A DNA stretch of 64,000 nt from Bryobacteraceae bacterium (GCA_025928545.1 JAICJH010000029.1:1-64000), one strand, 5' to 3'. Positions 36,929 to 47,031 are shown, counted from the stretch's first letter. Program-made: numbers and translations. The notes: generated by a model not told the origin, from the sequence alone.

Positions 36929-38055
36929 TGAGCAACTCACCTCTCTGGGAACAATACCGCGAGCAGTTTCCGGTCACGAAGAATCTCGTTTATTTGAACC
37001 ACGCCGCGGTCGCGCCGCTTTCTCGCCGCACCGCCGAAGCCATGCAATGGCTGGCGCAGGACACGCTCGATTTCGGCAGCGAACACTATCAGCAGTGGAT
37101 GGCGACCTACCAGGGGTTACGAGATTCCGCCGCCCGCATGATCAATGCCGCGCCGGGCGAGATTGCGATCGTTAAAAATACTTCTGAAGGCATCGCGACG
37201 GTGGCAATCGGAATCGACTGGAAGCCCGGCGATATCATCGTCGCCTTCGAAGAAGAATTTCCGGCTAATATTTATCCCTGGAGAAGGCTCGAAGCCCGCG
37301 GGGTGCAAATCCGGTGGCTGTCGATATTCGACGATCTCGATCGGATCGACGAAGCAGCCAAAGGAGCTCGACTACTGGCCATCAGCTTCGTGCAGTACCT
37401 CAGTGGCTACCGCGTGGATCTCAATAAGATAGGCGAAATCTGCCAACGCCGCGGCTGCTTTTTCTTCGTGGATGCGATCCAGGGGATGGGCGCTTTTCCT
37501 ATTGACGTCGAGAGTGCTCACATAGACGCGCTCGCCGCGGACGGCCACAAATGGCTGCTGGGTCCGGAAGGCTGCGGCGTCCTGTACGTGCGGAGTACAG
37601 TGCAGGATCAAATCTATCCGGTCGAATTCGGCTGGACAAATGTCGCAAATCACGCCAACTATGCCTCGCGCGATATGGGCCTGCGCGAAGACGCGGGACG
37701 CTACGAGTGCGGCACGCTGAATACGATCGGGTGCTACGGGTTGCGGGCGGCTTTCGACGTATTGCTCGAAATCGGCGTGGAAAACGTGGGCGTGGCCGTG
37801 CAACATCTGGCGGACAGAATCTGGAACGGCGCGAGCGAACTGGGCTACGAAACTCTTGGCCGAAGATCGCCGGAAACGGGCGCCGGCATAGTTTCTATTC
37901 GGAAACCTGGGGTCGAGAGCCAGTTCATCGTCAAAAAACTGCGCGAGGTGGGTTTCATCACCGCGCCTCGCCAGGGCTGGGTCCGCATCGCCCCGCATTT
38001 CTACATTTCGCCGGATGAGATCGAAGCCCTGCTGCGAAACCTGCGAACTTTCTGA
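36928..38055 (+). CDS. Class V aminotransferase (PLP enzyme)
   Basis: 375 residues from the ATG overlapping the POT stop. Fold-type I features: NLVYLNHAAVAPL at the N-terminus, VKNTSEGIATVA, FFVDAIQGMGAFPID (PLP Asp-x-x-Gln), and the Schiff-base lysine in ALAADGHKWLLGPEG. This resembles isopenicillin-N epimerase/cysteine-desulfurase-like enzymes without the cysteine-loop signature of a true IscS, so an epimerase, aminotransferase or lyase acting on an amino acid is more likely than sulfur mobilisation. Substrate is unknown; coupling to a peptide transporter is suggestive. Confidence 0.88.
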
Positions 38056-38131
38056 AACCTTCTCAACCCATTGCTATACTGGAGTTTTTGCTCCGCAACA
38101 CAATCTCAACAATCTGGAGTTTTACAGCAGC

Positions 38132-38689
38132 ATGATACAGGCGACCAAAATGCGTCCAGGAATGGTGATCAAGTACAACAACGATCTGTACTCGGTCTTC
38201 AGCGTGAGTCACCGCACCCCTGGCAACCTCCGCGGCTTTGTTCAGGCCCGCATGCGGAACCTCGCGAGCGGAACCATGATCGAAAACCGGTTTTCTTCGG
38301 AAGACAAGGTGGAAAAAGCGATCCTCGATGAAATCGAGATGGAATACCTGTATGACGACGGCGAATTCTTTTATTTCATGAATACCGAGAATTACGAGCA
38401 GATGCATCTGACGAAAGAACTGCTTGGCGATTCCACCGATTATCTGATTCCCCAGCTGAAGGTGAAAGTCGAATTCTATGAAGGCAAGCCCATCGGCGTG
38501 GAACTGCCGGCGTCCGTCGAAATGACTGTGATCTCAACAGAACCCGGCATGCGCGGCGCAACGGTTTCGAATGTCACCAAGCCGGCGAAGATGGAAACGG
38601 GCCTTGTTGTTCAGGTACCCCCGTTCATTAATGAAGGTCAGAAAATCCGCGTGAACACCGCGGAAGGCACATACGCGGAACGAGCGTAG
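38132..38689 (+). CDS. efp: Translation elongation factor P
   Basis: 185 residues from ATG 38132; the upstream in-frame extension is not family-like. The three-domain EF-P is complete (KMRPGMVIKYNNDLYSV, the OB domain VELPASVEMTVISTEPG, and the C-terminal VQVPPFINEGQKIRVNT). It rescues ribosomes stalled at polyproline. The beta3-beta4 loop reads HRTPGNLRGF, so the tip position that is Lys (lysylated) or Arg (rhamnosylated) in well-studied EF-Ps is Asn-32, with Arg-34 two residues later. Neither epmA nor earP is in the window. Confidence 0.96.
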   Translation: MIQATKMRPGMVIKYNNDLYSVFSVSHRTPGNLRGFVQARMRNLASGTMIENRFSSEDKVEKAILDEIEMEYLYDDGEFFYFMNTENYEQMHLTKELLGDSTDYLIPQLKVKVEFYEGKPIGVELPASVEMTVISTEPGMRGATVSNVTKPAKMETGLVVQVPPFINEGQKIRVNTAEGTYAERA

Positions 38690-38725
38690 GCCGGAATCGT
38701 TATCGACTTGCTAGACTAGTTCTTT

Positions 38726-38802
38726 CGGGGCGTGGCTCAGCTTGGTAGAGCGCCTGGTTCGGGTCCAGGAGGCCGGAGGTTCGAATCCTCTCGCCCCGAC
38801 CA
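38726..38802 (+). tRNA. tRNA-Pro (CGG)
   Basis: 77 bases with encoded CCA. The acceptor arms CGGGGCG (38726-38732) and CGCCCCG (38792-38798) pair fully, followed by A and CCA. The D-arm is GGCTCAGCTTGGTAGAGC; the anticodon stem CCTGG/CCAGG encloses TTCGGGT with anticodon CGG; the T-loop is TTCGAAT. It lies between efp and the SDR-like gene. Confidence 0.97.
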
Positions 38803-38880
38803 AAATTCTTTTTTGGTCTTCGGAATTGCGGCGGTTGAAGCCTTTGGTTTCGACCGCCGTTATTTTTTGGAAATACCCTC

Positions 38881-40347
38881 GTGTCCGAAACATCAGCACT
38901 CGCCGCGCTCGAGTATCTCGAATGGGTTGCCGCGGATCATGACCGCCTCCAGCAACTCTCGGAGGAAGATCGCGCCCGCTTCCACAAAGCCGTAGCTCAG
39001 CTTTACAACCCAGATCCCAAGGCCCGCCGCGAAATGCTGAAAGCGGCTGAGCGTGAGCGCTCCGCCAACCGGACGCAACGTATCGATTCCGTGCTTCACG
39101 AAACCGGCATCCGGACACTCCGCCGAAAGCCCGTTTTCACCACGCCCAATTTCTTTCCGCCCACGGATTCCGAACAACCCGAACCGCGCGACACTGAAGC
39201 GCCCGAAGCGCACCACTGCTACGTCTGCAAACAGCATTACTCCGTTATCCATCATTTTTACGATCAGCTTTGCCCCGAGTGCGCCGAGTTTAATTTTCGG
39301 AAACGTTCGGAACTGGCCGATCTCACCGGTCGGATCGCCTTGCTCACCGGCGGACGCGTCAAGATCGGCTATCAGGCCGGTATCAAGCTCCTGCGGGCGG
39401 GCGCCACCCTGATCGTCACGACCCGCTTCCCACGCGATTCCGCGCAACGCTACGCGCGCGAGGCGGATTTCGCGGAATGGGGCCATCGCCTCCGAATCTT
39501 CGGCCTCGACCTGCGGCACACTCCCAGTGTGGAGGCCCTGTGCCGCCACTTGCTTGCCACGCTGCCGCATCTCGATTTCATCGTCAACAACGCGTGCCAG
39601 ACCGTGCGCCGTCCGCCGGAGTTCTACGCCCACATGATGGAGGGGGAACGGGGCGCACTCGCGCAAATGCCGGACGCCACGCACAAATTGCTCGGCGAAT
39701 ACGATCAGGCAACCGGCGATTCCCTGGCGCTGCGCGATGGCATAGTTCAGGCAGCCGAGCTTTCTCAACTTCCCCTGCTTGCGGAGGAGCTGGCATCCGC
39801 GCGGCATCTCTTTCCGGAAGGCCGCCTCGATCAGGATCTACAGCAGGTAGACCTGCGCGGCCGCAATTCCTGGAGGCTTCTGATGGATGAGGTGCCGACC
39901 GTGGAACTGCTTGAGGTGCAGCTGATCAACGCGATCGCGCCTTACATTCTCAATGCGCGGCTAAAGCCTCTCATGCTTCGGACTCCGGGCCGCGACAAAC
40001 ATATCGTCAATGTGTCGGCAGTGGAAGGGCAGTTTTATCGCAAGTCGAAAACAACCCGCCACCCGCATACGAATATGGCGAAGGCCGCGCTCAATATGAT
40101 GACCCGCACTGCCGCCGCGGACTATCACACCGATGGCATCCACATGAACGCCGTCGATACCGGCTGGGTCACGGATGAAGACCCGGTGGAAATCGCGGCT
40201 AAGAAGACAACTGAGCAGCGCTTCCATCCGCCGCTCGATATTGTGGATGGCGCCGCGCGCATTCTCGACCCGATTATCGCCGGAATCAACACGGGCGAAC
40301 ATATCTGGGGGCAGTTTCTGAAAGACTACAAACCAACAGACTGGTAG
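38881..40347 (+). CDS. SDR-fold protein with Zn-knuckle N-extension, catalytic Tyr replaced
   Basis: 488 residues, GTG start. The N-terminal ~150 residues include a four-Cys knuckle (C113, C116, C131, C134) that likely binds zinc. A Rossmann domain follows: [20 protein letters not shown] (~155-168), VTTRFPRD and FIVNNACQT. In the active-site region, where short-chain dehydrogenases have YxxxK, the sequence is [14 protein letters not shown], with Thr-397 in place of the Tyr and Lys-401 kept. The Ser position also needs checking ([10 protein letters not shown]). An internal insertion (~245-325) is longer than in usual SDRs. Relatives are also known in eukaryotes; the substrate is unknown. Confidence 0.75.
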   Translation: MSETSALAALEYLEWVAADHDRLQQLSEEDRARFHKAVAQLYNPDPKARREMLKAAERERSANRTQRIDSVLHETGIRTLRRKPVFTTPNFFPPTDSEQPEPRDTEAPEAHHCYVCKQHYSVIHHFYDQLCPECAEFNFRKRSELADLTGRIALLTGGRVKIGYQAGIKLLRAGATLIVTTRFPRDSAQRYAREADFAEWGHRLRIFGLDLRHTPSVEALCRHLLATLPHLDFIVNNACQTVRRPPEFYAHMMEGERGALAQMPDATHKLLGEYDQATGDSLALRDGIVQAAELSQLPLLAEELASARHLFPEGRLDQDLQQVDLRGRNSWRLLMDEVPTVELLEVQLINAIAPYILNARLKPLMLRTPGRDKHIVNVSAVEGQFYRKSKTTRHPHTNMAKAALNMMTRTAAADYHTDGIHMNAVDTGWVTDEDPVEIAAKKTTEQRFHPPLDIVDGAARILDPIIAGINTGEHIWGQFLKDYKPTDW

Positions 40348-40357
40348 AATACGTCGT

Positions 40358-40780
40358 TTGCACAAGAAACATCAGTTCCGACTGGCCCTTTGCGGCCACA
40401 AAGCCGTGGAGGCCGCCGCGGTCTGCATGGTGCTCATGGTTCAGGGTCATCTCGCGGCCATCACGATGCTCCATGTCGAAATAGCGAGTAAGACGGGCTT
40501 GTTGGCGGTCTTTCCCGCCGTCGGTCTCACGTTTACGAGATATGCCCGGCATCTCGCGAACCGCTGGACTTCGTCGGCTTTCTTCGGAATCTGTACTTTC
40601 CTCGCCGACGCGGCAATGCACGAATCGCACTATCCGGGCGAGTACACCGAAGCCGCGTTGACCGGATTCGGCGCTTTCCTGTTCTCCGTCGCAGTTTCGT
40701 ACACACCGCTCGGCAAACAAATTGATCGCCTGAGCGAGCATTTCCTGCATCATCCGCAGGCGGCTGCCGGCGAGCCATGA
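40358..40780 (+). CDS. Small membrane protein of unknown function
   Basis: 140 residues, TTG start eleven bases after the SDR stop. Three to four hydrophobic segments are visible (VEAAAVCMVLMVQGHLAAI, TGLLAVFPAVGLTF, SAFFGICTFLADAAM, ALTGFGAFLFSVAVSY). His residues near helix ends (GHKAVE, QGHLA, MLHVE, MHESHYPGE, HFLHH) could bind a metal or heme, but no family is recognised. The start is uncertain. It precedes a multiheme cytochrome gene by 13 bases, so membrane electron transfer is a possible context. Confidence 0.6.
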   Translation: MHKKHQFRLALCGHKAVEAAAVCMVLMVQGHLAAITMLHVEIASKTGLLAVFPAVGLTFTRYARHLANRWTSSAFFGICTFLADAAMHESHYPGEYTEAALTGFGAFLFSVAVSYTPLGKQIDRLSEHFLHHPQAAAGEP

Positions 40781-40793
40781 GAAAATTTAACGA

Positions 40794-43115
40794 GTGCGGG
40801 GCTCAGTCCGATTGAAGTTGCGCGCGGGAGCGGTGGCGGTGGGAATCGCGGCCGCCGGGGTTTTCGCGCAGCAATCCCCTCCACCGACGACCCGTCCACC
40901 CACGACCGCGCTGGCCGCAAATCAGTATGTGGACGCAGGTCTCTGCGCAACCTGCCACGCGGAGATAGCCAATTCGTTCAGCAAGACGGGCATGGGCCGG
41001 TCATTCTATAAGCCTGAGCCTGCGAAGATGCCGGAGGCTTTCGGCAAGACTTTCTATCACGCCGCCTCGCAAACATATCTCGTCATGATTGAGCGCGACG
41101 GCAAGTACTACCAACGCCGCTGGCAAAAAGGGTTCGACGGCAGCGAGATCAACCTGGATGAGAAGCAGGTCGATTTCGTCATGGGTTCCGGCAACCACGG
41201 CCGCACTTACCTGCACATGACGGATCGCGGCACAATACAGCAATTGCCCCTCAGTTGGTATTCCGAGAAGGGCGGTTATTGGGCGATGTCCCCGGGATAT
41301 GACCGGCCGGATTACCCCGGCTCCACTCGGACGATCACGTACGAGTGTATGTTCTGCCATAACGCTTATCCTGCGATCCCAAAAGGTCACGACGAAGTCG
41401 GCGCCCGACCGGAGTTCGCCAAACCTGTGCCGAACGGGATCGACTGCCAGCGATGTCATGGCCCCGGCCAGAAGCACGTTCAGGCCGCGTCCACGCCCGG
41501 TGTGAAGCCGGATCAAATCCGGGCGGCCATCGTGAATCCGAAGCGTCTGAGCGGAGATCGCGAACTCGAAGTCTGCATGCAGTGCCACCTGGAGACTACG
41601 ACAGCTGCCCTGCCCCACGATATCCGGAAATTTGATCGAGCACCATTTTCCTACGTTCCCGGTCAGCCACTGGGAGATTTCCGGCTCACCTTTGATCGCG
41701 CCGGCGGCATGGGCGAACGCTTCGAGGTGGCGCATGGAGCGTACAGGATGCGGGAATCCCAGTGCTTCCTTAAGAGCGGAGGCAAACTCAGGTGTACAAC
41801 CTGCCACGATCCGCACAACATCCCGCGCGGGGATGAAGCCACCGCACACTATAACGCCGTTTGTCTGGACTGCCACTCGAAAGCGCCGGGCGCAGGTGTC
41901 ACTGCGTTCAAACGAATGCCGACCTCGGCCCCGCATAATTCCGCTGCGAACTGTATCGACTGCCACATGCCGAAACGCCGTGCCGACGACGCGGTGAACA
42001 TGGTGATGACGGATCATCTGATCCGCAGCCGGCAACCGGCGGGAGATCTGATAGAGGCAAAGGCCGAACTGCCGGAATCCGCCACGCCGCCCTATCGCGG
42101 CGAAGTGGTTTCTTACTATCCGGCCAATCTCCCACCCAGCGCTACCCTGTACGGAGCTCTGGCCCAGATCCTGGAACACAGCAATATGAAAGCGGGCCTG
42201 CCGCGACTGCAAAGCCTGCTCGAAAAGTCCCCTCCGCAACGCGGTGAATACTATGCGGATCTCGCGGAGGGCCTGGCTGCTTCCGGCGAGTCTGCCAAAG
42301 CCATGCGTTACTTCGAACAAGCCGTGCAGCATTCGCCTGAATCGGCGATTATCCTGCGGAAGCTGGGTAGCGCGCAGATGGAAGCAGGGCAACTGGCAAA
42401 ATCGGAGTCCACGCTCCGGCGTGTGGTGTCTATGGCTCCGGATGATGCCGGAGCGTGGGGAATGCTGGGCCAGGTCCTCTGGCGCGAAGGCAGGAATACC
42501 GAGGCCGCGACCGCATTGCGCCAGGGCATCAGCCTCGATTCTGAATTGCCGGAGATCCACAATTCGCTGGGATCGATTTTGCTTGCGGCGGGAAGCGATC
42601 AATCTGCGGAAAGAGAATTCCGCGAGGCAATGCGGATTCAGCCGAGCCTCCCGCAGGCTCACATGAATCTCGCCAGTGTGCTCGCTTCCCGCGGGAATGC
42701 CTTCGCGGCGGAAGCGCGTTATCACTTCGAACAAAGCATCCGTCTCAAGCCGGATTATGCGGAAGCGCGGCTGAATTACGCCAGGCTTCTCACCTCGCTG
42801 AATGAAACCGCGGAAGCCGAAAAACAAGCTCAGGCATCGGTCGAGGAAGATCCGGGCGTGGCTACGGCGCACGAACTCCTCGGCATCCTCGTGGGCAACA
42901 GAGGCGAACTCGCCGGTGCGCTCCGCGAATTCGAGACGGCGGTGCGGCTGAATCCGAAGCTCTGGAGCGCGCAGTATGAATTAGGCGTCGCATTAGGTAA
43001 GAGCCGCGACTTCACCGGGGCCGAGGAACATCTGAGGATTGCCGCGCAGGGTTCGGATCCCGATACGAAAGCAGCGGCGCAGCAGCTTTTGCAAAGACTA
43101 GGTCGCCCGCAATAG
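40794..43115 (+). CDS. Seven-heme cytochrome c fused to TPR domain
   Basis: 773 residues, GTG start (a TTG at 40812 is alternative), with a signal peptide (LRAGAVAVGIAAAGVFAQQ). Seven CXXCH motifs lie in the N-terminal half: CATCH (51), CMFCH (185), CQRCH (218), CMQCH (261), CTTCH (334), CLDCH (357) and CIDCH (387), like cytochrome c554/NrfA-type multiheme arrays. From ~430 to 770 are about nine TPRs (YYADLAEGLAASGESAKAMR, AEREFREAMRIQPSLPQAH). This fusion is known in acidobacteria and planctomycetes; the redox partner and substrate are unknown. A bidirectional terminator follows the gene. Confidence 0.9.
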   Translation: MRGSVRLKLRAGAVAVGIAAAGVFAQQSPPPTTRPPTTALAANQYVDAGLCATCHAEIANSFSKTGMGRSFYKPEPAKMPEAFGKTFYHAASQTYLVMIERDGKYYQRRWQKGFDGSEINLDEKQVDFVMGSGNHGRTYLHMTDRGTIQQLPLSWYSEKGGYWAMSPGYDRPDYPGSTRTITYECMFCHNAYPAIPKGHDEVGARPEFAKPVPNGIDCQRCHGPGQKHVQAASTPGVKPDQIRAAIVNPKRLSGDRELEVCMQCHLETTTAALPHDIRKFDRAPFSYVPGQPLGDFRLTFDRAGGMGERFEVAHGAYRMRESQCFLKSGGKLRCTTCHDPHNIPRGDEATAHYNAVCLDCHSKAPGAGVTAFKRMPTSAPHNSAANCIDCHMPKRRADDAVNMVMTDHLIRSRQPAGDLIEAKAELPESATPPYRGEVVSYYPANLPPSATLYGALAQILEHSNMKAGLPRLQSLLEKSPPQRGEYYADLAEGLAASGESAKAMRYFEQAVQHSPESAIILRKLGSAQMEAGQLAKSESTLRRVVSMAPDDAGAWGMLGQVLWREGRNTEAATALRQGISLDSELPEIHNSLGSILLAAGSDQSAEREFREAMRIQPSLPQAHMNLASVLASRGNAFAAEARYHFEQSIRLKPDYAEARLNYARLLTSLNETAEAEKQAQASVEEDPGVATAHELLGILVGNRGELAGALREFETAVRLNPKLWSAQYELGVALGKSRDFTGAEEHLRIAAQGSDPDTKAAAQQLLQRLGRPQ

Positions 43116-43163
43116 AAAAAGGCCGATCCCCGTTCCCCGGGAATCGGCCCTTTTCTTGTTTTT
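43115..43163. terminator. Bidirectional intrinsic terminator
   Basis: GGCCGATCCC (43121-43130) pairs with GGGAATCGGCC (43139-43149) with one bulge, flanked by AAAAA on the left and TTTTCTTGTTTTT on the right. It lies between the convergent cytochrome and TonB receptor genes and can serve both strands. Confidence 0.8.
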
Positions 43164-46100
43164 AGAACTGCAACCGGGCGGAGAACGCCAGGATTCGATT
43201 CGAACCCGCAACCGTGCCGTTCACGTAGCCAAGAGACGAGAGATTGGAAACCAGATTCGTCTTCGGATCGAACTGGATTCCGCTATTCACGCCGCTGAAC
43301 TGCGGGTGATTGAAAACGTTATAAGCCTGTGCCTGAAATTTCAGCACGCGCTTTTCGCTTCCCAGCGGAACCGACTTCGTCAGCGTCATATCGAAATCGG
43401 TCTTGCGCGGATTGGTGAAGATTCCCGCGCCTCCGCCCAAATTGCCAAGCACCGGCGGGCCAACAATCGAGTTGTTCGGTCCTGTGGCGAGGGCCGCCAT
43501 GGCAAATGCGGACGGATTGTAATACACCTTGCCATTTCCATTAACAGGCAGGTTTGACAGGCCGTCTCCAATAACCTGGCACCGTTGTCCAACGTCCGGC
43601 GTGCCCGTATAACCGCCTGTGACGCTGGGTGATCCCGAGGTGAGGCTGCAGCCGGGATTGTACGGGCCGCCACTCTGAATGGACGTGATACCAGACAATT
43701 GCCAATGATCCGTGATGTATCCAAGACCTTTGGCGCCGAGCTTCTTTGCGACTCCCGGGAGGTCGTACGAATAGCTGATCTGAAGGTTGATCGGACGGTC
43801 CGTGCCGACGCGTCCGTAATTCCACGCTTCGTTGTCCGGCACCACCGATGTGTAGCTCGTCGTGCCCATGGCCTTCGACCATGTAAATGCCGCGCCCAGC
43901 GACAACCCGCGCGAATACCGCTTGTTGACACTTGACGTCAATGCATTGTAAGTGGAGTGGCCGGAGAAGTTGGCCTGATTGATCGCGCCGTATCCCGGAT
44001 AAACGGTGCGCAGCAGGGCGCTGTTGAGGCTGTTGCTGGTGTTCCCGGCTGTTGTCGGATCCAGATTCTTCGGCGTGAACGGCCAGCCCGTCCCTATCGG
44101 GATAGGATTGATATCGCAGCACCCGGCCGGAATATGTTCGTTGTAGACGTGGTTCAGGGTATAACCGACGTCGACGACCAGGTTGCTCCCGAAGGTGTGC
44201 TGGATACCCAGACTTGCATTCTGGACGGTATCCCACGGCACTTCATCGGGATAACTTTGCGGAGCAATAGGGGTCACGCCAAACTGAGTGGAAATTGCGG
44301 GCACGGCTCCGGTATTCTGTGCCGCAATCTGAGCCAGGGTGAGCGCGCTTACACCTACGTTGTAGGAAGTCGGCGCCTGTGCCGAGAGGCCGTAATACTG
44401 ATTCCCATCGAGGCGGTTATAGAAGATTCCCCATCCTCCGCGCATGGCAGTCTTCCCGTCTCCAAAGAGGTCATAGGCAAAACCAATGCGCGGGGCGGCC
44501 ACCAGCGCCTGCTGATGGTAGGGCGCTTCATCCACACCGTTGACGCCGAGAGTGGCTTCTCCCGATGCCGGCACCCCTGAATTCGGAATCAGCGATCCGA
44601 TATACGAACTGCCCACAGTCGCTCCTGTGACCGGGTCTTTCGCGACCAGGGTGTTGCTGGCGGTACACGTAGCAGCCCCGTTTGAGCACGCCGGAACGTA
44701 GAGCCGCGACTGCTCCGCTTTGTTGTATTTCGCCGGAAAGAATTTTACAAACGTGAAGCCGTTGTCTTCCTGCGGCGACTGGTGATAGAACCGAACTCCC
44801 AGATCGAGGGTCAGCCTGCGGTTCACCTTCCAGTTGTCCTGAAGATACTCTTCGTAGTTCTGATAAACCACGTTGAAGGTCTGCTCGACGTTGTTCTGGT
44901 TATAGCTGCTCACGTGACCGAGCAACGCATTGGCGAAACCGTCATTCGTGTTGAGAAATGGATTGGAAGTCGACGAAGCAAAGCTGAAGGCGCCGGCATA
45001 ATTCTTGCACGCGCACTGGTACTTCGTATTGAACTCAACATAGATTCCCGCCTTGAAGGCATGATGGCCCAGAACCTTGCTGATGTTGTCCTGGTAATAC
45101 CAGGTTGGGTTGGTGGCGATTTCCTGACCCGCCGACGCCCCGGTACGTCCATAGGACATTGCGTTGCTTGGAGTGCCGAAGCTGAATGTCGGCAGAATCG
45201 TCGGATCGGCGTAGCCATTGATCGGCCCCTGCGAGTCTGTCTTCGGGACAGGGAAAAGAGTTGGAAGGCCGGGAAGCAGCGAGCGGGCCTCCGTCGCGAA
45301 ATTATCCGTGGTAACGAACGTGAACTGATCCCAGGTATAAGCAATGGTCGTTTCGTTCACCAGCGTCGGCGAAATCGTATAGGTCAGCGTGCCGGACTCG
45401 CTGTGTCCGCCGTTGGGATGGTTGATGGGCGCTATTCCCTTTTCGCCCAGAAGTCCACCGATGTCATGGCTGAACTGCACGCCGCTGTAGAGCTGGTACA
45501 TGTAATCGGCATCATTGATCCAGCGCACATAGCCGCTGAGCTTGCTGTTGATATAGAGATCCGTACGCGCCACGCTGTTGAGCCGGGGGTGAATGGCGCT
45601 GCCCTCTTCCGTGTAATTCTCCACGTGCAATTGATTCGCTAAAGTCGGAACAAAGTTCGGCAGCGGGAAGAAACCGAGCACAGACTGACCGACCGGGTTG
45701 ATGCGCGAAGAAGGAATGACATTTCCTGTGAACTGTTTATTGCTGTTATCAGGGTCGAGTACCTGGATCTGGGTACCGTTATTGTTAAAGCTGCCGGAGA
45801 AATCGCCCCCGCGCTCCAGCGCCGTCGGCGTGTACTGAGTCTGCGTGGAACCGGCCACGAACTGACCAGTGCGCTCCTGCGACCAGAAAAAGAAAAGCTT
45901 CTTCCTTTCCCTGTTGAAGTGCTTCGGAATGAAGACCGGGCCGCCGATGCTGTATGTCTCGACGTTGTACCGGTAGGGCACGCGGGGGGTCGCCGCACCG
46001 TTTTTGACGGTGTGGTTATTGGCCCACGTATCGGCATTGAATTCCTCGTGGCGGTGATTCCAGGCGGCGGTGCCATGGAATTCCTGTGTCCCGTTCTTCG

Positions 46101-46839
46101 TGACAACGGTGATTGTGCCCCCTGAGGTGTGGCCGAATTCAGCCTGGAAATTCGAAGTCAGGACTTTCAGTTCCTGAATGGCGTCCAGGTTCGGCTCCGC
46201 CTGCAGCGAAGTATTCGATCCGGTATCCATATCTGTCACGCCATCCACCGTGAAATTCAAAGCGGTGAAACCGCCGTTGATGTTCATGCCGTTGAGCGCG
46301 CCGTGGTTCGTCACATCCCGGTTCGCCGTGTCGACAACGCCGGGAACCAGCCGGATGTACCCGAACAGATCGCGGCCCTTCAGGGTCAATGAATCGAGAG
46401 CCGCGGAATCCACGGTCTGCGATTTTTCAGAACTGGAAAGTTGCACCTGAGCTGCTTCCGCCGTAACCGATATCGATTCCGAAACGCTGCCCAGCGGGAG
46501 AATCATCTTGCCCGCGTTGTGGGTCTCCTGAGCGGTCACGACGATGCCCGTCTGTGTTTCGCTCTTGAAGCCGGTAGCCTTTACAGTCACGTTGTAGATG
46601 CCGGGCACGACGTTAGTAAAGCGGTAAGTGCCGAGGGAGTCCGTGGTCGCCCCGCGCACAGTGCCGGTGTCGACGCTTGTCAGAGTGATGGGAGCGCCCG
46701 ATACCACCTGATCCTGTGGATCGACAACGGACCCGACAATCGTGCTGCTGACGGTCTGAGCCAATAAACCGGTACAACCGAGTACCAACGCGCAAACAAG
46801 GCGCGTAATATCCTTTATATTCACTTTATTCCCCTTCAT
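43162..46839 (-). CDS. Oar-like TonB-dependent receptor with carboxypeptidase-regulatory domain
   Basis: 1225 residues from ATG 46839; a GTG at 46824 is also possible and has AAGGGG eight bases upstream. A signal peptide (ITRLVCALVLGCTGLLAQ) is followed by a CarboxypepD_reg-like domain (SSTIVGSVVDPQDQ, YRFTNVVPGIYNVTVKATGF), a plug domain (~140-260; LDSLTLKGRDLFGYIRLVPG) and a large outer-membrane barrel ending in Phe (FSARLQF). This Oar-type architecture is heavily expanded in acidobacteria. It probably binds or imports a large substrate such as a peptide, glycan or siderophore; which one is not deducible. A strong promoter lies upstream. Confidence 0.92.
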   Translation of the reverse strand: MKGNKVNIKDITRLVCALVLGCTGLLAQTVSSTIVGSVVDPQDQVVSGAPITLTSVDTGTVRGATTDSLGTYRFTNVVPGIYNVTVKATGFKSETQTGIVVTAQETHNAGKMILPLGSVSESISVTAEAAQVQLSSSEKSQTVDSAALDSLTLKGRDLFGYIRLVPGVVDTANRDVTNHGALNGMNINGGFTALNFTVDGVTDMDTGSNTSLQAEPNLDAIQELKVLTSNFQAEFGHTSGGTITVVTKNGTQEFHGTAAWNHRHEEFNADTWANNHTVKNGAATPRVPYRYNVETYSIGGPVFIPKHFNRERKKLFFFWSQERTGQFVAGSTQTQYTPTALERGGDFSGSFNNNGTQIQVLDPDNSNKQFTGNVIPSSRINPVGQSVLGFFPLPNFVPTLANQLHVENYTEEGSAIHPRLNSVARTDLYINSKLSGYVRWINDADYMYQLYSGVQFSHDIGGLLGEKGIAPINHPNGGHSESGTLTYTISPTLVNETTIAYTWDQFTFVTTDNFATEARSLLPGLPTLFPVPKTDSQGPINGYADPTILPTFSFGTPSNAMSYGRTGASAGQEIATNPTWYYQDNISKVLGHHAFKAGIYVEFNTKYQCACKNYAGAFSFASSTSNPFLNTNDGFANALLGHVSSYNQNNVEQTFNVVYQNYEEYLQDNWKVNRRLTLDLGVRFYHQSPQEDNGFTFVKFFPAKYNKAEQSRLYVPACSNGAATCTASNTLVAKDPVTGATVGSSYIGSLIPNSGVPASGEATLGVNGVDEAPYHQQALVAAPRIGFAYDLFGDGKTAMRGGWGIFYNRLDGNQYYGLSAQAPTSYNVGVSALTLAQIAAQNTGAVPAISTQFGVTPIAPQSYPDEVPWDTVQNASLGIQHTFGSNLVVDVGYTLNHVYNEHIPAGCCDINPIPIGTGWPFTPKNLDPTTAGNTSNSLNSALLRTVYPGYGAINQANFSGHSTYNALTSSVNKRYSRGLSLGAAFTWSKAMGTTSYTSVVPDNEAWNYGRVGTDRPINLQISYSYDLPGVAKKLGAKGLGYITDHWQLSGITSIQSGGPYNPGCSLTSGSPSVTGGYTGTPDVGQRCQVIGDGLSNLPVNGNGKVYYNPSAFAMAALATGPNNSIVGPPVLGNLGGGAGIFTNPRKTDFDMTLTKSVPLGSEKRVLKFQAQAYNVFNHPQFSGVNSGIQFDPKTNLVSNLSSLGYVNGTVAGSNRILAFSARLQF

Positions 46840-46890
46840 TTTCTGGACCCTCACAGCACACCCGGCATGCAGGTGGCATTTCACACGCCG

Positions 46891-46919
46891 ACGATATCAG
46901 CGTTGTAAGAATGTGTCAA
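46891..46919 (-). promoter_or_regulatory. Sigma-70-type promoter for the TonB receptor gene
   Basis: TTGACA (46914-46919 on the minus strand) and TATCGT (46891-46896) are separated by 17 bases, ~50 bases before the receptor ATG. The -35 is consensus and the -10 matches four of six. Confidence 0.6.
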
Positions 46920-47031
46920 TGAAATGGGATTTTGTTGTCGAAGTGAATTAAGTCATTTCCCGTAAGTGACTTAGAATCAAAAGACGATTTTATTGCTAAA
47001 TGTGATTTATCGTACGACTGGGTGCCCGCGG

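Noticed and set aside
41001-42872. 623-codon open frame antisense to the multiheme cytochrome
   Set aside because: The plus-strand frame has seven heme motifs and TPRs; the antisense frame has no recognisable domain and is Arg/His-rich.
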